A stretch of DNA of 56,160 nucleotides from Hydrogenobacter sp. (GCA_041287335.1 JBEULM010000061.1:1-56160); one strand, 5' to 3'; positions 34,720 to 43,460 are shown, counted from the first letter of the stretch. A program made the numbers and translations. Notes: a model not told the origin generated them from the sequence alone.

Positions 34720-36390
34720 TTAACCTCCGTAAAGCAGCAAATGCTCTAAGATGGGTCCCATGGAAAGCACTGGAAAGAAGCCAAGAACGTTTAAAAGGAG
34801 CAGTATGAATATGAACCATACTGCAAAGGTAAAGCTTTCCTGCTGGAGGCTTTGCCCTGTAGGTACCTGCTTTTTCTCTGCAAAACTACCGGCAAGATAA
34901 ACTGACATAATGACGGGAATAAAGCGAGCTATAAACATAACAAAAGCAGTGGTAAGGTTGTAAAAAAGTGTGTTTGCATCAAGACCAGCGAAAGCACTTC
35001 CGTTGTTGTTGGCGGTAGAAAGGTATGCGTAAAAGACCTCTGAGATACCATGAGGACCCGCATTCAAAATAGATCTCGTGCCCACCTTGGTATAAAGAGC
35101 TATGGAAGTAAAGACAAGAGCTAACACGGTAGAGGTAAAGGCTATCACAACGCTCGCCCACATATCTCTGGGTGATAGCTTTTTCTGTAGAAACTCCGGC
35201 ACCCTTCCTACCATAAGACCGCCTATAAAGGCGGCTATTATTGCATAAGCCAGCATATTGACCAAACCTATACCTGCACCGCCAAAGACGGAACTTACAC
35301 CCATCAAAAGCATAAGTACCATACCTGCTAAGGGAAGGTAAGAGTCAAACATACCATTTACCGCTCCGGTCTCGGCTGAGTCTGTAACGGCTCCAAAAAG
35401 AGCACTTCCAGACACGCCAAAGCGCGTCTCTTGACCCTCCACGTACGGACCTTCCACACCCATCCTCGCAAAATCAGGGTGGGGCATAGACATAAAGTAA
35501 TAAAGAAGCAAGAGAGCAGAAAAGAATAAAAAGAGCATCACTCCGAATATTACCCATCCGAACTTTTTCCTCCCTGTAAGCTTTGCAAAGGCAATGGGCA
35601 TAGCCGAGGGTATAAGAAGCATCAAAAGAGACTCAAAGAGATTGCTGAGAGGAGTGGGATTCTCAAAGGGATGTGCGGAGTTAGCTCCGAAGTAGCCTCC
35701 GCCGTTTGTACCCAATAGCTTTATGGCCTCCTGCGAGGCAACTGGTCCCATGGGCAGCGTCTGTTCCTTGCCTTTGATGGCAGGGTCCAGTAGCTGAACC
35801 TTTAAATAAGGGTCCAAGTTCTGAGGTACTCCTTGACTTACCAAAAAAAAGGCACTCACAAAAGCTATAGGCAGAAGCACATAGAGGGTCGCTCTTGTTA
35901 TATCTACCCAGAAGTTGCCTATGTAGGAAGTTTCCGTCCTCTTTATACCTCTTGCCATTACGACCGCTAACACTATACCAGTAGCTGCCGAAAGAAAGTT
36001 CTGTACCGTAAATCCAAGCATCTGTGAGATATAGCTTGCACTATTCTCTCCGCTGTACGCTTGCCAGTTGGTGTTTGTAACGAAAGAGACCGCTGTGTTT
36101 AATGCCAAATCCCAGGGAAACCCTTTAAAACCCTGAGGATTAAGTGGCAGGAAGTTCTGAAAGATTAGTATTAAAAAGAGAACGATAAGACCTATAAGGT
36201 TAAATACAAGGAGATTAAAAGCGTAGGTTTTCCAATCCATCTCTTCATCTTTATCAATTCTTAATAGCCTGTATATAAACCTTTCACCCGGAAGGAGTTT
36301 TCCGCTAAAGATTTTTGCTATATAGAGTCCTAAAAGAGGTCCTGTAAGGATTAAAAGGGAAATAAAGAATAGGAAACTTAAGAGTTCCAT
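34720..36390 (-). CDS. kdpA: K+-transporting ATPase subunit A
   Basis: KdpA is the channel-like potassium-binding subunit. It has about ten membrane segments and four degenerate selectivity-filter loops (such as TNTNWQAYSG, LGTNGGGYFGANSAHPFENPTP in two parts, and STANNNGSAF). I choose the ATG at 36388-36390 (556 aa): AGGAGG ends 8 nt upstream. A GTG three codons earlier overlaps that SD and is less likely. I see no KdpF between the promoter and this start. Confidence 0.95.
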   Translation of the reverse strand: MELLSFLFFISLLILTGPLLGLYIAKIFSGKLLPGERFIYRLLRIDKDEEMDWKTYAFNLLVFNLIGLIVLFLILIFQNFLPLNPQGFKGFPWDLALNTAVSFVTNTNWQAYSGENSASYISQMLGFTVQNFLSAATGIVLAVVMARGIKRTETSYIGNFWVDITRATLYVLLPIAFVSAFFLVSQGVPQNLDPYLKVQLLDPAIKGKEQTLPMGPVASQEAIKLLGTNGGGYFGANSAHPFENPTPLSNLFESLLMLLIPSAMPIAFAKLTGRKKFGWVIFGVMLFLFFSALLLLYYFMSMPHPDFARMGVEGPYVEGQETRFGVSGSALFGAVTDSAETGAVNGMFDSYLPLAGMVLMLLMGVSSVFGGAGIGLVNMLAYAIIAAFIGGLMVGRVPEFLQKKLSPRDMWASVVIAFTSTVLALVFTSIALYTKVGTRSILNAGPHGISEVFYAYLSTANNNGSAFAGLDANTLFYNLTTAFVMFIARFIPVIMSVYLAGSFAEKKQVPTGQSLQQESFTFAVWFIFILLLLNVLGFFPVLSMGPILEHLLLYGG

Positions 36391-36429
36391 TGTGAACACC
36401 TCCTCATTCTGTTAATCCTTAAGTTCAAA

Positions 36430-36459
36430 AATATAAAACCTAAAAAGATATATTGTCAA
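36430..36459 (-). promoter_or_regulatory. sigma70-type promoter of the kdp operon
   Basis: On the minus strand TTGACA (36454-36459) is followed after 18 bp by TATATT (36430-36435). The transcript would start about 30 bp before the SD and kdpA ATG. This is the best canonical promoter in the window. No KdpE-site consensus was recognised beside it. Confidence 0.6.
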
Positions 36460-36576
36460 GTTCATTCATGCGTTTATTAGATAATAAAAACGTTACCTTT
36501 TTTGCAAATTTTATTGTATGTTGAGAGATTTTAGCCAAACTTGAACCTTAATTTGGGATATTTTATATTATATTGC

Positions 36577-37134
36577 ATGCTTTTTGATATGGAAAATCCA
36601 GAAGGTTTTGACCCTTATCATGTACTTACCAATTTGGTGATCCCCAGACCTATAGCCTGGGTCTCAAGTGTAAGTTCTGAGGGTATCCCAAACCTTGCTC
36701 CTTTTAGCTTTTATAACGCGGTGTGTGACGAACCGCCTGTGGTAATCATATCTGTCTCCAAAAGAGAGGATGGAAGAAGGAAGGACACTGCCAGGAACAT
36801 ATTGGAAACAAAAGAGTTTGTTATAAATTTTGTTTCTGAAGAGTTTCTTGAGCTTGTAAAGAAGAGCTCAGAAGACTATCCGCCCCATATAAGCGAGTTT
36901 GAGACTTTGGGAATTCAAAAAGCAAGGTCTTATAGGGTAAAGGTGCCAAGGGTTGCTAAGGCAAAGGCTTGGCTTGAGTGCGTGCTTATAAAACATGAGG
37001 AACTTTTTAACTACGACCTTATATTTGGCAGGGTTGTTTTCGCGGGAGCTGAAAGCTTAAACTATGAGGTTCTAAAGCCCTTGGGCAGGCTCTCGGGAAG
37101 GTTCTGCAAAATCATTGAGATAGCTCAAGGATAG
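36577..37134 (+). CDS. flavin reductase-like FMN-binding split-barrel protein
   Basis: The product belongs to the DIM6/NTAB flavin-reductase-like family: PRPIAWVSSVSSEGIPNLAPFSFYNAVCDEPPVVIISV is typical if read in short blocks, and NFVSEEF and a late LIFGRVV follow. These bind FMN and are either NAD(P)H:flavin reductases or flavoproteins of unknown substrate. I prefer the ATG at 36577 (185 aa), with TATATT (36564-36569) 7 nt upstream, over an in-frame TTG at 36541 that lies before that box. There is no SD. It stands alone between kdpA (divergent) and a 230-bp gap. Confidence 0.83.
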   Translation: MLFDMENPEGFDPYHVLTNLVIPRPIAWVSSVSSEGIPNLAPFSFYNAVCDEPPVVIISVSKREDGRRKDTARNILETKEFVINFVSEEFLELVKKSSEDYPPHISEFETLGIQKARSYRVKVPRVAKAKAWLECVLIKHEELFNYDLIFGRVVFAGAESLNYEVLKPLGRLSGRFCKIIEIAQG

Positions 37135-37366
37135 AAGAACTTTAAGAGTACATAGGCGTACACAGGGTGAGGAATCGGTTCATGTTAGCATCCCCTTTCT
37201 AAAAAAAGCTATAGCCAGTCAGATCTTTCAACTCACAACCTCTGCTCGCAGGATGAAAAATATCACTCTATTTCCTTAAACTTTATCCTTAGATTTTCTT
37301 AAAGCAAGCCTTGAAGGGTTTGGTATAGAATTTCTCACCTGGCGTATTATCTACTATAATTAAACC
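37135..37366 (+). other. 232-bp intergenic region before yifB
   Basis: No ORF, tRNA or strong hairpin is seen. The only clear signal is TATAAT at 37355-37360, 6 nt before the yifB ATG, which suggests a leaderless start. Three CTTA-type words (around 37276-37303) are spaced irregularly (13 and 10 bp) and are not counted as a regulatory repeat. Confidence 0.4.
37355..37360 (+). promoter_or_regulatory. -10 box for yifB, leaderless start
   Basis: TATAAT with 6 nt to the ATG at 37367 and no SD between them. Same geometry as purC and the MCE gene. Confidence 0.45.
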
Positions 37367-38884
37367 ATGTTTTGTAGGATAAAAAGCGGAGGCGTGCTTG
37401 GTATAGATGGCTTTGAGGTAGATGTGGAAATTGATGTAGCTCCAGGACTTCCACAGTTTGCTGTAGTTGGGCTTCCGGACAAAGCGATAAACGAAGCTAA
37501 GGATAGAGTAAGGTCCGCTTTAAAAAATGCCGGATATACCATACCTCCTAAAAAGATAACGGTGAATCTCTCGCCTTCATACTTGAAAAAACAGGGAACA
37601 CTCTATGACCTTCCCATAGCGGTGGGCATACTGCAGACGCTGGATGTGTTGCAAGTACCTGAAGATACGGTGATATTAGGTGAGCTTTCCCTCGACGGAA
37701 AGATAAATAAGGTAAACGGTGTACTACCTATAGTGCTTTCCTTAAAGGAAAGAGGATACAGAAAGTTCTTTGTACCTGAAAGTAATGTATTTGAAGGTGG
37801 TATAGTTGAAGGGGTAGAGGTTTACGGTTTTAGCAGTATAAAAGAGCTTGTAGAGTATTTGAAGGGTGAAAGGACAAAGCCGGCTGTGAAGGTGGATGTT
37901 GAGAGCCTTCTCAAAGACAGTGAAAGCTTTGAGATGGATCTTGGTGATGTTTATGGGCAGACCCTTGCAAAAAGGGCTGTTGAGATCAGCTGTGCAGGAA
38001 TGCATAATTTACTGTTTATAGGACCTCCCGGTACAGGTAAAAGCATGCTTGCCAAGAGAATGATAACAGTTATGCCACCTTTAACTCTTGAAGAAGCGCT
38101 TGAAATAACGAGGATATACAGTGTAGCGGGGCTTTTGACTAGTGCTTTAATAACGAAAAGACCTTTCAGATCACCACACCACACAGCTTCGGATGTAGCC
38201 CTCATCGGCGGTGGAACTTTCCCTATGCCTGGTGAGATAAGCTTAGCTCATAGAGGAATCCTATTCCTTGATGAGATGGTAGAGTTTAGCAGGAAAACTC
38301 TTGAAGTACTCAGACAACCTATAGAAGATGGTTACGTAAATATAACCAGGGTAGGCGGAAGAGTAAGATTTCCTGCACAGTTTTTATTGGTCGGAGCCAT
38401 AAACCCTTGCCCTTGTGGAAATTACGGAAACCCCTTTAAAGTATGCACATGCAGTCCATCACAAATAAGAAACTACCAATCTAAGTTATCTGGACCAATA
38501 CTTGATCGTATAGATCTCAAGGTGTGGGTAGATCCCGTGGATAAGGAGGAACTTTTGGGTATGAAAAGTGGTGAAACATCAGCTCAAATTAGAGAGAGAA
38601 TACGAAAAGCTTTTGACATCCAGAGGGAAAGGTTCAAAAACAAACCTATTTTCTTCAATGGGAGAATGAGTGAAAAGGATGTGGAAAGATATTGCCTGAT
38701 GGATAAAGATGCAAAGATCTTTTTAAGTGACGCTATGGAGAAACTAAACCTAACCGGGAGGTCTTACATGAGACTTTTAAAGGTTTCAAGAACTATAGCC
38801 GATTTAGAAGGAGACGAGATCATAAGGACACATCACCTATCCGAAGCTTTGCAGTTTAGGGTTGAAGAGAGGCTCCTTGTCTGA
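37367..38884 (+). CDS. YifB/ComM-family Mg-chelatase-like AAA+ ATPase
   Basis: YifB/ComM proteins are hexameric AAA+ helicase-like ATPases; ComM aids branch migration in natural transformation. The 505-aa protein has the N-terminal ChlI/Lon-like domain (GLPDKAINEAKDRVRSAL, KKITVNLSP), then the AAA+ core with Walker A GPPGTGKSMLAKRM and the Walker B-like ILFLDEM. It also has RSPHHTASDVALIGGG and the Cys-rich NPCPCGNYGNPFKVCTC segment, and a C-terminal Mg_chelatase_C domain. Length is normal. bioW begins 2 bp downstream. Confidence 0.94.
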   Translation: MFCRIKSGGVLGIDGFEVDVEIDVAPGLPQFAVVGLPDKAINEAKDRVRSALKNAGYTIPPKKITVNLSPSYLKKQGTLYDLPIAVGILQTLDVLQVPEDTVILGELSLDGKINKVNGVLPIVLSLKERGYRKFFVPESNVFEGGIVEGVEVYGFSSIKELVEYLKGERTKPAVKVDVESLLKDSESFEMDLGDVYGQTLAKRAVEISCAGMHNLLFIGPPGTGKSMLAKRMITVMPPLTLEEALEITRIYSVAGLLTSALITKRPFRSPHHTASDVALIGGGTFPMPGEISLAHRGILFLDEMVEFSRKTLEVLRQPIEDGYVNITRVGGRVRFPAQFLLVGAINPCPCGNYGNPFKVCTCSPSQIRNYQSKLSGPILDRIDLKVWVDPVDKEELLGMKSGETSAQIRERIRKAFDIQRERFKNKPIFFNGRMSEKDVERYCLMDKDAKIFLSDAMEKLNLTGRSYMRLLKVSRTIADLEGDEIIRTHHLSEALQFRVEERLLV

Positions 38885-38886
38885 TC

Positions 38887-39621
38887 ATGCGTAGCGTTAG
38901 GATGAGAGCAGAACTTGACGGAAGGCACGTTTCTGGTGCAGAAAGGATAATTCCCCATTACGAGCTTGAAAAGGTAGTTGTTGAGCTTTTAAAAAGACCA
39001 AAAAGGTATGACAAGATAGTCATAACCGTTGAGAGAGTTGAAAGTCTTGAAGTCATACCCAAATCTCTTCCCATAAAAAGTTACGACTTTGCGAACGTAT
39101 CACAAGCCCACGAATTTGTCATAAAAAAGCTGAAAGATGCGGGTATAAGTGAAGAGATAACAAAAAAGGCGTTGAAATTGCTAAGTGAAGGACCAAACCC
39201 TAAGGGTGGAAATATGAGAGGTGCTGTACTTATGGATGTAAAGACTGGAGAAAGGCTTGAGCCTGATCAAGAAAGGGGTATAAGGACAACAAGGATAGAT
39301 TGGAGAAATCGTAACGCAGTAAAAGAAGCTCTGAAGGAAAGAGGCATAAAAAAAGTTTATCTGGAAAGGCTCGTAGATGCCCTCGCTATAGCTACAAAGA
39401 ATATACATTGCGGTATTATAGCGGAAATATGCTGGAGTGACGATCCAGAATACATAACAGGTTATATAGCGAGCAAGGAACTCGGTTATGTAAGAATAAA
39501 ACCTATGAAGGAAGAGAACGTACCCATAGGGGGTAGAGTTTACTTTGTAAACAGGACAGACCTACAGAAGCTTATAGAATGCCTGGAAAGGAAAGTGATG
39601 CTCATAGAACAGCTTTTTTAG
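38887..39621 (+). CDS. bioW: 6-carboxyhexanoate--CoA ligase (pimeloyl-CoA synthetase)
   Basis: BioW activates free pimelate to pimeloyl-CoA for biotin synthesis. The 244-aa protein follows the family closely: SVRMRAELDGRHVSGAERIIP, a GGNMRGAVL block, ERGIRTTRIDW, then AEICWSDDPEYITGYIA and GGRVYFV. This is the BioW pattern known from Bacillus and thermophiles, and differs from the BioC/BioH route. No other bio gene is in the window. It is likely co-transcribed with yifB. The start is fixed by the position just after the yifB stop. Confidence 0.93.
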   Translation: MRSVRMRAELDGRHVSGAERIIPHYELEKVVVELLKRPKRYDKIVITVERVESLEVIPKSLPIKSYDFANVSQAHEFVIKKLKDAGISEEITKKALKLLSEGPNPKGGNMRGAVLMDVKTGERLEPDQERGIRTTRIDWRNRNAVKEALKERGIKKVYLERLVDALAIATKNIHCGIIAEICWSDDPEYITGYIASKELGYVRIKPMKEENVPIGGRVYFVNRTDLQKLIECLERKVMLIEQLF

Positions 39622-39649
39622 GAATTTCTTATACCATTATATAAATTTG

Positions 39650-39667
39650 GCTTAAAACGTTATAAGC
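39650..39667. promoter_or_regulatory. 18-bp near-palindrome upstream of the FadL-type porin gene
   Basis: GCTTAAAACGTTATAAGC matches as a dyad at 8 of 9 pairs and lies 31 bp upstream of a TATAAT box (39698-39703). It is a plausible operator for a dimeric regulator. The regulator is unknown. Confidence 0.35.
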
Positions 39668-39697
39668 AAGTTGAATGATTTTAATACACTTTGCCCT

Positions 39698-39703
39698 TAT
39701 AAT
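39698..39703 (+). promoter_or_regulatory. -10 box for the FadL-type porin gene
   Basis: TATAAT about 35 bp before the ATG. A possible TTGAAT -35 at 39671 is 21 bp away, which is long. The gene also has a good SD (GGGAGGT), so this is a leadered mRNA. Confidence 0.4.
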
Positions 39704-39737
39704 GTAAAGAGTCAATACCTAAAAGGGAGGTAGTAAG

Positions 39738-40985
39738 ATGAAGAAGTTTCTCTTGCTTTCAGGACTTCTCTCCGTAGCGGGGCTTTCCTTTGCTACCAAT
39801 GGAGACAACCTCATTGGAGTATCACCAGCTTCAAGAGGTATGGGTGGTATAGGCGTAGGTATGCCGGTAGGTCCCACAGATGCCATATTTAGAAACCCAG
39901 CATGGATGAGTTACTACAAGGGCTTTAATTTGAGCTTTGGCGGAATACTCTTTATGCCTCACGTGAAAGGTAAAAGTAACGTAACACCTCTTGGTCCAGC
40001 ACCTTCCCCTGTAGAGGAAACGAGCCAGGCTAAAACCTTCGTAGTTCCTGAAGTGGGTATAGTTCACCAGATAAACGATAAGCTCACTTTCGGTATAGGT
40101 GCCTTTGGTGTTTCCGGTATGGGTGTAGATTATAGGAACAAGAACCCTCTGCTTGCAAATATGCACACTACCTTGCAGTTCATGAGGATCATTTCAGCTG
40201 TCGCTTACAAAGTAAATAATGCAATATCCATATCAGGTGCGATACACATAGCCTACGGCTCGCTGGACATGGGAGCTAATATGTGCCAACCCTTCACTAC
40301 AAACTGTTGGAATGCGGGGGGAGGACAGTCTCAAACTTACGGTATAGGTGCGCAGGTAGGTATAGCGTACGATATGAACGATTTTGTCTTTGCAGGTTTG
40401 ACTTATCAAAGCCCAGTCTCTATGACCTATAAAAGGGTTTTTGATAGCAACGGTGACGGAAGGTTTGAAGATCTCAAGCTTACACAACCTCAGGAGTTTG
40501 CCTTCGGTGTAGGTGTAAAACCTATGCAGAACCTCAAGGTGGGATTGGACATAAGGTGGATAAATTGGAAAAACGCAAAAGGTTATAAAGAGTTCCAGTG
40601 GAAAGATCAATGGGTGATAGCTCTTGGTGGTGAGTACAGACCCATCCCCAAGTTGGCTCTAAGGGCAGGTTACAACTATGGTAAATCTCCCATAAGGGGA
40701 GGCGCTAAGAACCTCATGAACGCCAATAACATTCCAAACTTTGCGGTACCTTTTAGCGACTTTAATGTGGCTTTCTTTAACCTTATAGGTTTTCCTGCAG
40801 TTGCGGAACAGCACATAACCTTAGGTTTGGGATACGAGTTTACTAAGACCTTCAGCGTGGATTTGGCATACAAACATGCCTTCGAAAAGACAGTTACCGC
40901 AACGGACAACATGGGTTTTGGCTTTGTAGTTCAAGGTAAGAACGCTCAGGACGCTGTATCTGTTGGTCTCAATTGGAAGTTCTAA
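39738..40985 (+). CDS. OmpP1/FadL/TodX-family outer-membrane transport protein
   Basis: The 415-aa product has an N-terminal signal peptide ([10 protein letters not shown]..., cleavage likely after Ala19), a conserved N-terminal hatch region ([28 protein letters not shown]) and a C-terminal beta-barrel with alternating hydrophobic strands ending in aromatic Phe (LNWKF). FadL-family porins take up hydrophobic molecules across the outer membrane. The NPAW motif and the final Phe fit the family well. The substrate is unknown. Followed by a GC hairpin and purC. Confidence 0.88.
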   Translation: MKKFLLLSGLLSVAGLSFATNGDNLIGVSPASRGMGGIGVGMPVGPTDAIFRNPAWMSYYKGFNLSFGGILFMPHVKGKSNVTPLGPAPSPVEETSQAKTFVVPEVGIVHQINDKLTFGIGAFGVSGMGVDYRNKNPLLANMHTTLQFMRIISAVAYKVNNAISISGAIHIAYGSLDMGANMCQPFTTNCWNAGGGQSQTYGIGAQVGIAYDMNDFVFAGLTYQSPVSMTYKRVFDSNGDGRFEDLKLTQPQEFAFGVGVKPMQNLKVGLDIRWINWKNAKGYKEFQWKDQWVIALGGEYRPIPKLALRAGYNYGKSPIRGGAKNLMNANNIPNFAVPFSDFNVAFFNLIGFPAVAEQHITLGLGYEFTKTFSVDLAYKHAFEKTVTATDNMGFGFVVQGKNAQDAVSVGLNWKF

Positions 40986-40993
40986 GCTATCTT

Positions 40994-41013
40994 GCGGGGG
41001 AACCTCTCCCCGC
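40994..41013 (+). other. GC-rich hairpin between the porin gene and purC
   Basis: GCGGGG (40994-40999) pairs with CCCCGC (41008-41013) around an 8-nt loop. No T-run follows, so it is not a classic intrinsic terminator; it may protect the porin mRNA 3' end. The purC -10 box starts 1 bp later. Confidence 0.4.
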
Positions 41014-41014
41014 C

Positions 41015-41020
41015 TATAAT
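41015..41020 (+). promoter_or_regulatory. -10 box for purC, leaderless start
   Basis: TATAAT lies 7 nt before the purC ATG at 41028, with no SD. This also argues against an upstream TTG start at 40992. Confidence 0.45.
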
Positions 41021-41027
41021 GTTATTC

Positions 41028-41726
41028 ATGGAAAAGCTTTACGAAGGCAAAGCCAAGATAGTTTACAAAACGGAAGACCCAGACAGATACATACTTTACT
41101 TTAAAGATACAGCTACAGCCTTTGACGCTACAAAAAAGGCGTATATAGAAGGTAAAGGAGATCTTAACAACACCATATCAAGCATCATCTTTGAAATACT
41201 TGAGAAAAAAGGAATAAAAACCCATTTTATACGTAAACTCTCCAATAGGGAGATGCTCGTTTGGAGAGCCAAAAGATTTGATGTGGAAGTGGTGGTTAGA
41301 AACATAGCAGCGGGAAGTATATGCAAGAGACTCGGTTTAGAAGAAGGTAAAGCTTTTGAAAGACCTATAGTAGAATTCTTTTATAAAAACGATGCTCTTC
41401 ACGATCCTCTATTGTGCCATGAGCATATTCTCTTACTTAACCTTTTAACAGAGGAACAAATACACTTGCTTAGGAACATGGCTCTTAAGGTGAACGAAGT
41501 ACTCAAAACCTTCTTTAAAGAACACGGGCTTTTGCTTGTAGACTTTAAACTTGAGTTTGGTGAATTACCTGATGGGAATTTGGCTGTTGTGGATGAAATA
41601 TCCCCTGATACATGCAGGCTGTGGGATGAAAAGACTGGAGAAAAACTGGACAAAGATAGATTCAGGTTTGACCTTGGAGACCTGCTTGAAGGATACAGAA
41701 AAGTGCTTGAAAAAATTCACGGGTAG
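41028..41726 (+). CDS. purC: phosphoribosylaminoimidazole-succinocarboxamide synthase
   Basis: PurC (SAICAR synthetase) joins aspartate to CAIR in purine synthesis. The start is set at the ATG giving MEKLYEGKAKIVY, the standard family N-terminus, not the longer in-frame TTG upstream; the result is 232 aa. Conserved blocks include FKDTATAFDATKK, VVRNIAAGSICKRLG and LVDFKLEFG followed by DEISPDTCRLWD. It stands alone and overlaps the convergent C39 peptidase gene by 10 bp. Confidence 0.95.
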   Translation: MEKLYEGKAKIVYKTEDPDRYILYFKDTATAFDATKKAYIEGKGDLNNTISSIIFEILEKKGIKTHFIRKLSNREMLVWRAKRFDVEVVVRNIAAGSICKRLGLEEGKAFERPIVEFFYKNDALHDPLLCHEHILLLNLLTEEQIHLLRNMALKVNEVLKTFFKEHGLLLVDFKLEFGELPDGNLAVVDEISPDTCRLWDEKTGEKLDKDRFRFDLGDLLEGYRKVLEKIHG

Positions 41727-42196
41727 ATGACAAGCCCTACCCTTCCCATTTTTGCCCACTTTCTATCAAGTTCAGCGTAACCAAAAGCCTTTTTGCTTTC
41801 GTAACCCGTATGTGCATATATACGATCTTTATCATAACCGATTACTACAATATAGTGAGGAACGCTTACCCACATAAAACCCATATCAACAAGTAAAATC
41901 ACAGGTCTCCCTTCATCTATATACCTTTTCACATCTTCAAGACTTCCCTGAAAGAGTCTTGTTTTAAAGCCCAGCTTTTTTGCGTAATTTTCAAGATCCG
42001 TTATGAGAGCACCTTTGAGCTTAGGCTCATAAATCGCTTTAGCTATTTCATCCTGAGTTTGATTAACTCCGTAGTATTCAAAGACACTGCTCAAGGATGC
42101 AGGACCGCAATAATCATCTTTCTGTTTGACAAAAGGCACATCAAGGATCTTTAAAGAAAGGAGAAAGGGGAAGAGAAGGGCTAAAGATCTTTTCAC
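41717..42196 (-). CDS. C39-family cysteine peptidase (PA2778-like), exported
   Basis: The 159-aa protein starts with a hydrophobic signal sequence (MKRSLALLFPFLLSL), then LDVPFVKQKDDYCGPASL with the putative nucleophile Cys30 and VPHYIVVIGYD with His114. These fit a papain-like C39 peptidase core. No ABC transporter is fused or adjacent. Its partner is the PA2779-like gene immediately upstream (4-bp overlap). This pairing matches the PA2778-PA2779 pair of Pseudomonas and other bacteria. Substrate unknown. Confidence 0.82.
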   Translation of the reverse strand: MKRSLALLFPFLLSLKILDVPFVKQKDDYCGPASLSSVFEYYGVNQTQDEIAKAIYEPKLKGALITDLENYAKKLGFKTRLFQGSLEDVKRYIDEGRPVILLVDMGFMWVSVPHYIVVIGYDKDRIYAHTGYESKKAFGYAELDRKWAKMGRVGLVIYP

Positions 42197-42585
42197 CTTA
42201 TGATGATCTCTTTATTCAGCAGTTTCAAGAGTATGACTATAAGTATGAGGAGAACGACCACAGCTATGGCTACTCCTATACCGTCACCACCTGCCAATAC
42301 TTTGTCAGAAGCTTTTGCCAGCATGTGTATCTGCTCATCGTTAAGTTCAGAAAGCTTTTTCTGTATCTCCTCTTTACTAAGACCGTATGCCTTTAATTTC
42401 TCTTGTAGGATCTTGCTTTCAAGAGCTCTCTGTATCTTTTGCATATCCTGATCCCTTCGGGAAATTACCGTATCAAAAGCAGGTTTTGATTCTACAAGAC
42501 CTGCAAGAGCAGGTACGCTATTCGTAAAGAAAAAAGTACCGGTAATACCAAGTACAAGAGCTGGCTTCCTTAGATACTTCATCAT
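42193..42585 (-). CDS. PA2779-family protein with C-terminal membrane helix
   Basis: The product has an N-terminal signal-like helix (ALVLGITGTFFFTNSVPALA), a charged central helix (RRDQDMQKIQRALESKI) with a GLSKEEIQKKLSEL helix-turn unit, and a C-terminal membrane helix (GVAIAVVVLLILIVILL). This layout is that of PA2779-family proteins, found next to a C39 peptidase as here. I use the ATG at 42585 (130 aa), preceded by GGGGGT; an in-frame TTG 6 bp upstream is possible. Its role is unknown. Confidence 0.78.
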   Translation of the reverse strand: MMKYLRKPALVLGITGTFFFTNSVPALAGLVESKPAFDTVISRRDQDMQKIQRALESKILQEKLKAYGLSKEEIQKKLSELNDEQIHMLAKASDKVLAGGDGIGVAIAVVVLLILIVILLKLLNKEIIIR

Positions 42586-42708
42586 AGCCAATACCCCCAG
42601 TGCAGTTTTGAAATATTATACTTCAATTTTTTAAAAAAGCAGTAATTTATATATTGGCTTTCCTTCCGCCTCAAAGATTTGTGGAGAGATATTCTGATCT
42701 TTGCCTTT

Positions 42709-42730
42709 CTTAACAAATTCTTAATAAGGT
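42709..42730 (+). promoter_or_regulatory. Pho-box-like tandem repeat upstream of the P-type ATPase cluster
   Basis: Two 11-bp units, CTTAACAAATT and CTTAATAAGGT, stand head to tail and are followed directly by TATGAT (42731-42736), a good -10. The same unit (YTTAAY, period 11) occurs upstream of the TonB-receptor operon and the 68-aa gene. The pattern resembles PyTTAAPy repeats recognised by PhoB-type regulators in cyanobacteria. Confidence 0.6.
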
Positions 42731-42754
42731 TATGATAAATTACAAAGAAGAATA

Positions 42755-43123
42755 ATGATCGAATACGTAGCCAGAAAGCAAGGAGAAGCGCGACTCTACT
42801 TTAGCACAAGAGAAGGCAGGAACCTTTTTGCCCGTTTTACGGCGGAGTTGGAGGGGGTTTTAGGGGTTGAATACAAGGAAAATACTACGACACTGCTTAT
42901 AAAGTTTCAAGAGGGCAGTTTTGCTCAAAGACTTATAGAGAGTTTAAAACCTAAAGAGGTTCATATAAATAAAGAAGACCTGCACTTCTACATACAGCCT
43001 CTATTGAAACATCCTGCGGTAAAGCTGGGCTTTAGCCTTTTCATGTTAGGCTTGCCTGCGGGACTTATTTCCTTTGGTTTTTGTAGCATGTTTTTGATAC
43101 CCTATCTAAAAACTAAATTTTAG
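42755..43123 (+). CDS. HMA-like small membrane protein, first gene of the P-type ATPase cluster
   Basis: The 122-aa product has an N-terminal half (residues 1-70) that looks like a betaalphabeta HMA-type fold: a GEARLYF strand, an FTAELEGVLGVE helix/turn and an LLIKFQEGSF strand. It lacks the metal-binding CxxC. Residues 85-115 are a hydrophobic segment (LGFSLFMLGLPAGLISFGFCSMFL), probably one or two membrane passes. It resembles HMA_2-type proteins that accompany P-type ATPases. It has only a weak AAGAAG SD and is the first gene after the Pho-box-like repeat. Confidence 0.78.
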   Translation: MIEYVARKQGEARLYFSTREGRNLFARFTAELEGVLGVEYKENTTTLLIKFQEGSFAQRLIESLKPKEVHINKEDLHFYIQPLLKHPAVKLGFSLFMLGLPAGLISFGFCSMFLIPYLKTKF

Positions 43124-43133
43124 GAGGTGGTAT

Positions 43134-43448
43134 ATGCTAAACTTTAACTTGCCTTCCACTGTAGGTGGATGCCTTTCTACCAACATGCTTCTTTATGGTT
43201 TTGGTACTCTTGCTGGTCTTGTAGTTCTGAGCAAAATAATGAAGGATGCAAGACCTTTACTTGTCTCTACCACAAAGGAAGTAATAGCCTTTCAGCAGTG
43301 GCTGAGCGGAAACATGGAGGAGGGCAAGGAGTTCTGGGAGGATGTAATTTCAGAAGCCAGGCACCTTTACAGGCTTGAGGTGGAGAAAAAGCTGGAAATC
43401 TTGCAGAAACAGCAGGAGATACTCCAGAGGATAAAGGAAAGAATATGA
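43134..43448 (+). CDS. 104-aa membrane/coiled-coil protein of the P-type ATPase cluster
   Basis: The product has an N-terminal membrane segment (MLLYGFGTLAGLVVLSKI, residues 18-35), a central helix (DARPLLVSTTKEVIAFQQWL) and a charged C-terminal coiled coil. This plan, membrane helix then an ARPL...EA-rich amphipathic helix, recalls DUF5132-type proteins seen next to some P-type ATPases, but I cannot confirm membership. SD GGAGGT lies before the ATG. Its position in an unbroken run of four genes with gaps of 10-12 bp supports a shared function. Confidence 0.78.
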   Translation: MLNFNLPSTVGGCLSTNMLLYGFGTLAGLVVLSKIMKDARPLLVSTTKEVIAFQQWLSGNMEEGKEFWEDVISEARHLYRLEVEKKLEILQKQQEILQRIKERI

Positions 43449-43460
43449 GGAGGTAAAAAG

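Noticed and set aside
36391-36460. KdpF small peptide gene before kdpA
   Set aside because: No ATG or GTG frame of about 29 hydrophobic residues fits between the promoter and the kdpA SD.
37270-37305. CTTA-rich stretch upstream of yifB as another Pho-box-like repeat
   Set aside because: The CTTAAA/CTTAGA/CTTAAA words are 13 and 10 bp apart, not a regular 11-bp period, and yifB has no phosphate link.
40994-41013. GC hairpin as an intrinsic terminator for the porin gene
   Set aside because: No T-run follows; the next bases are the purC -10 box. Kept only as a hairpin.
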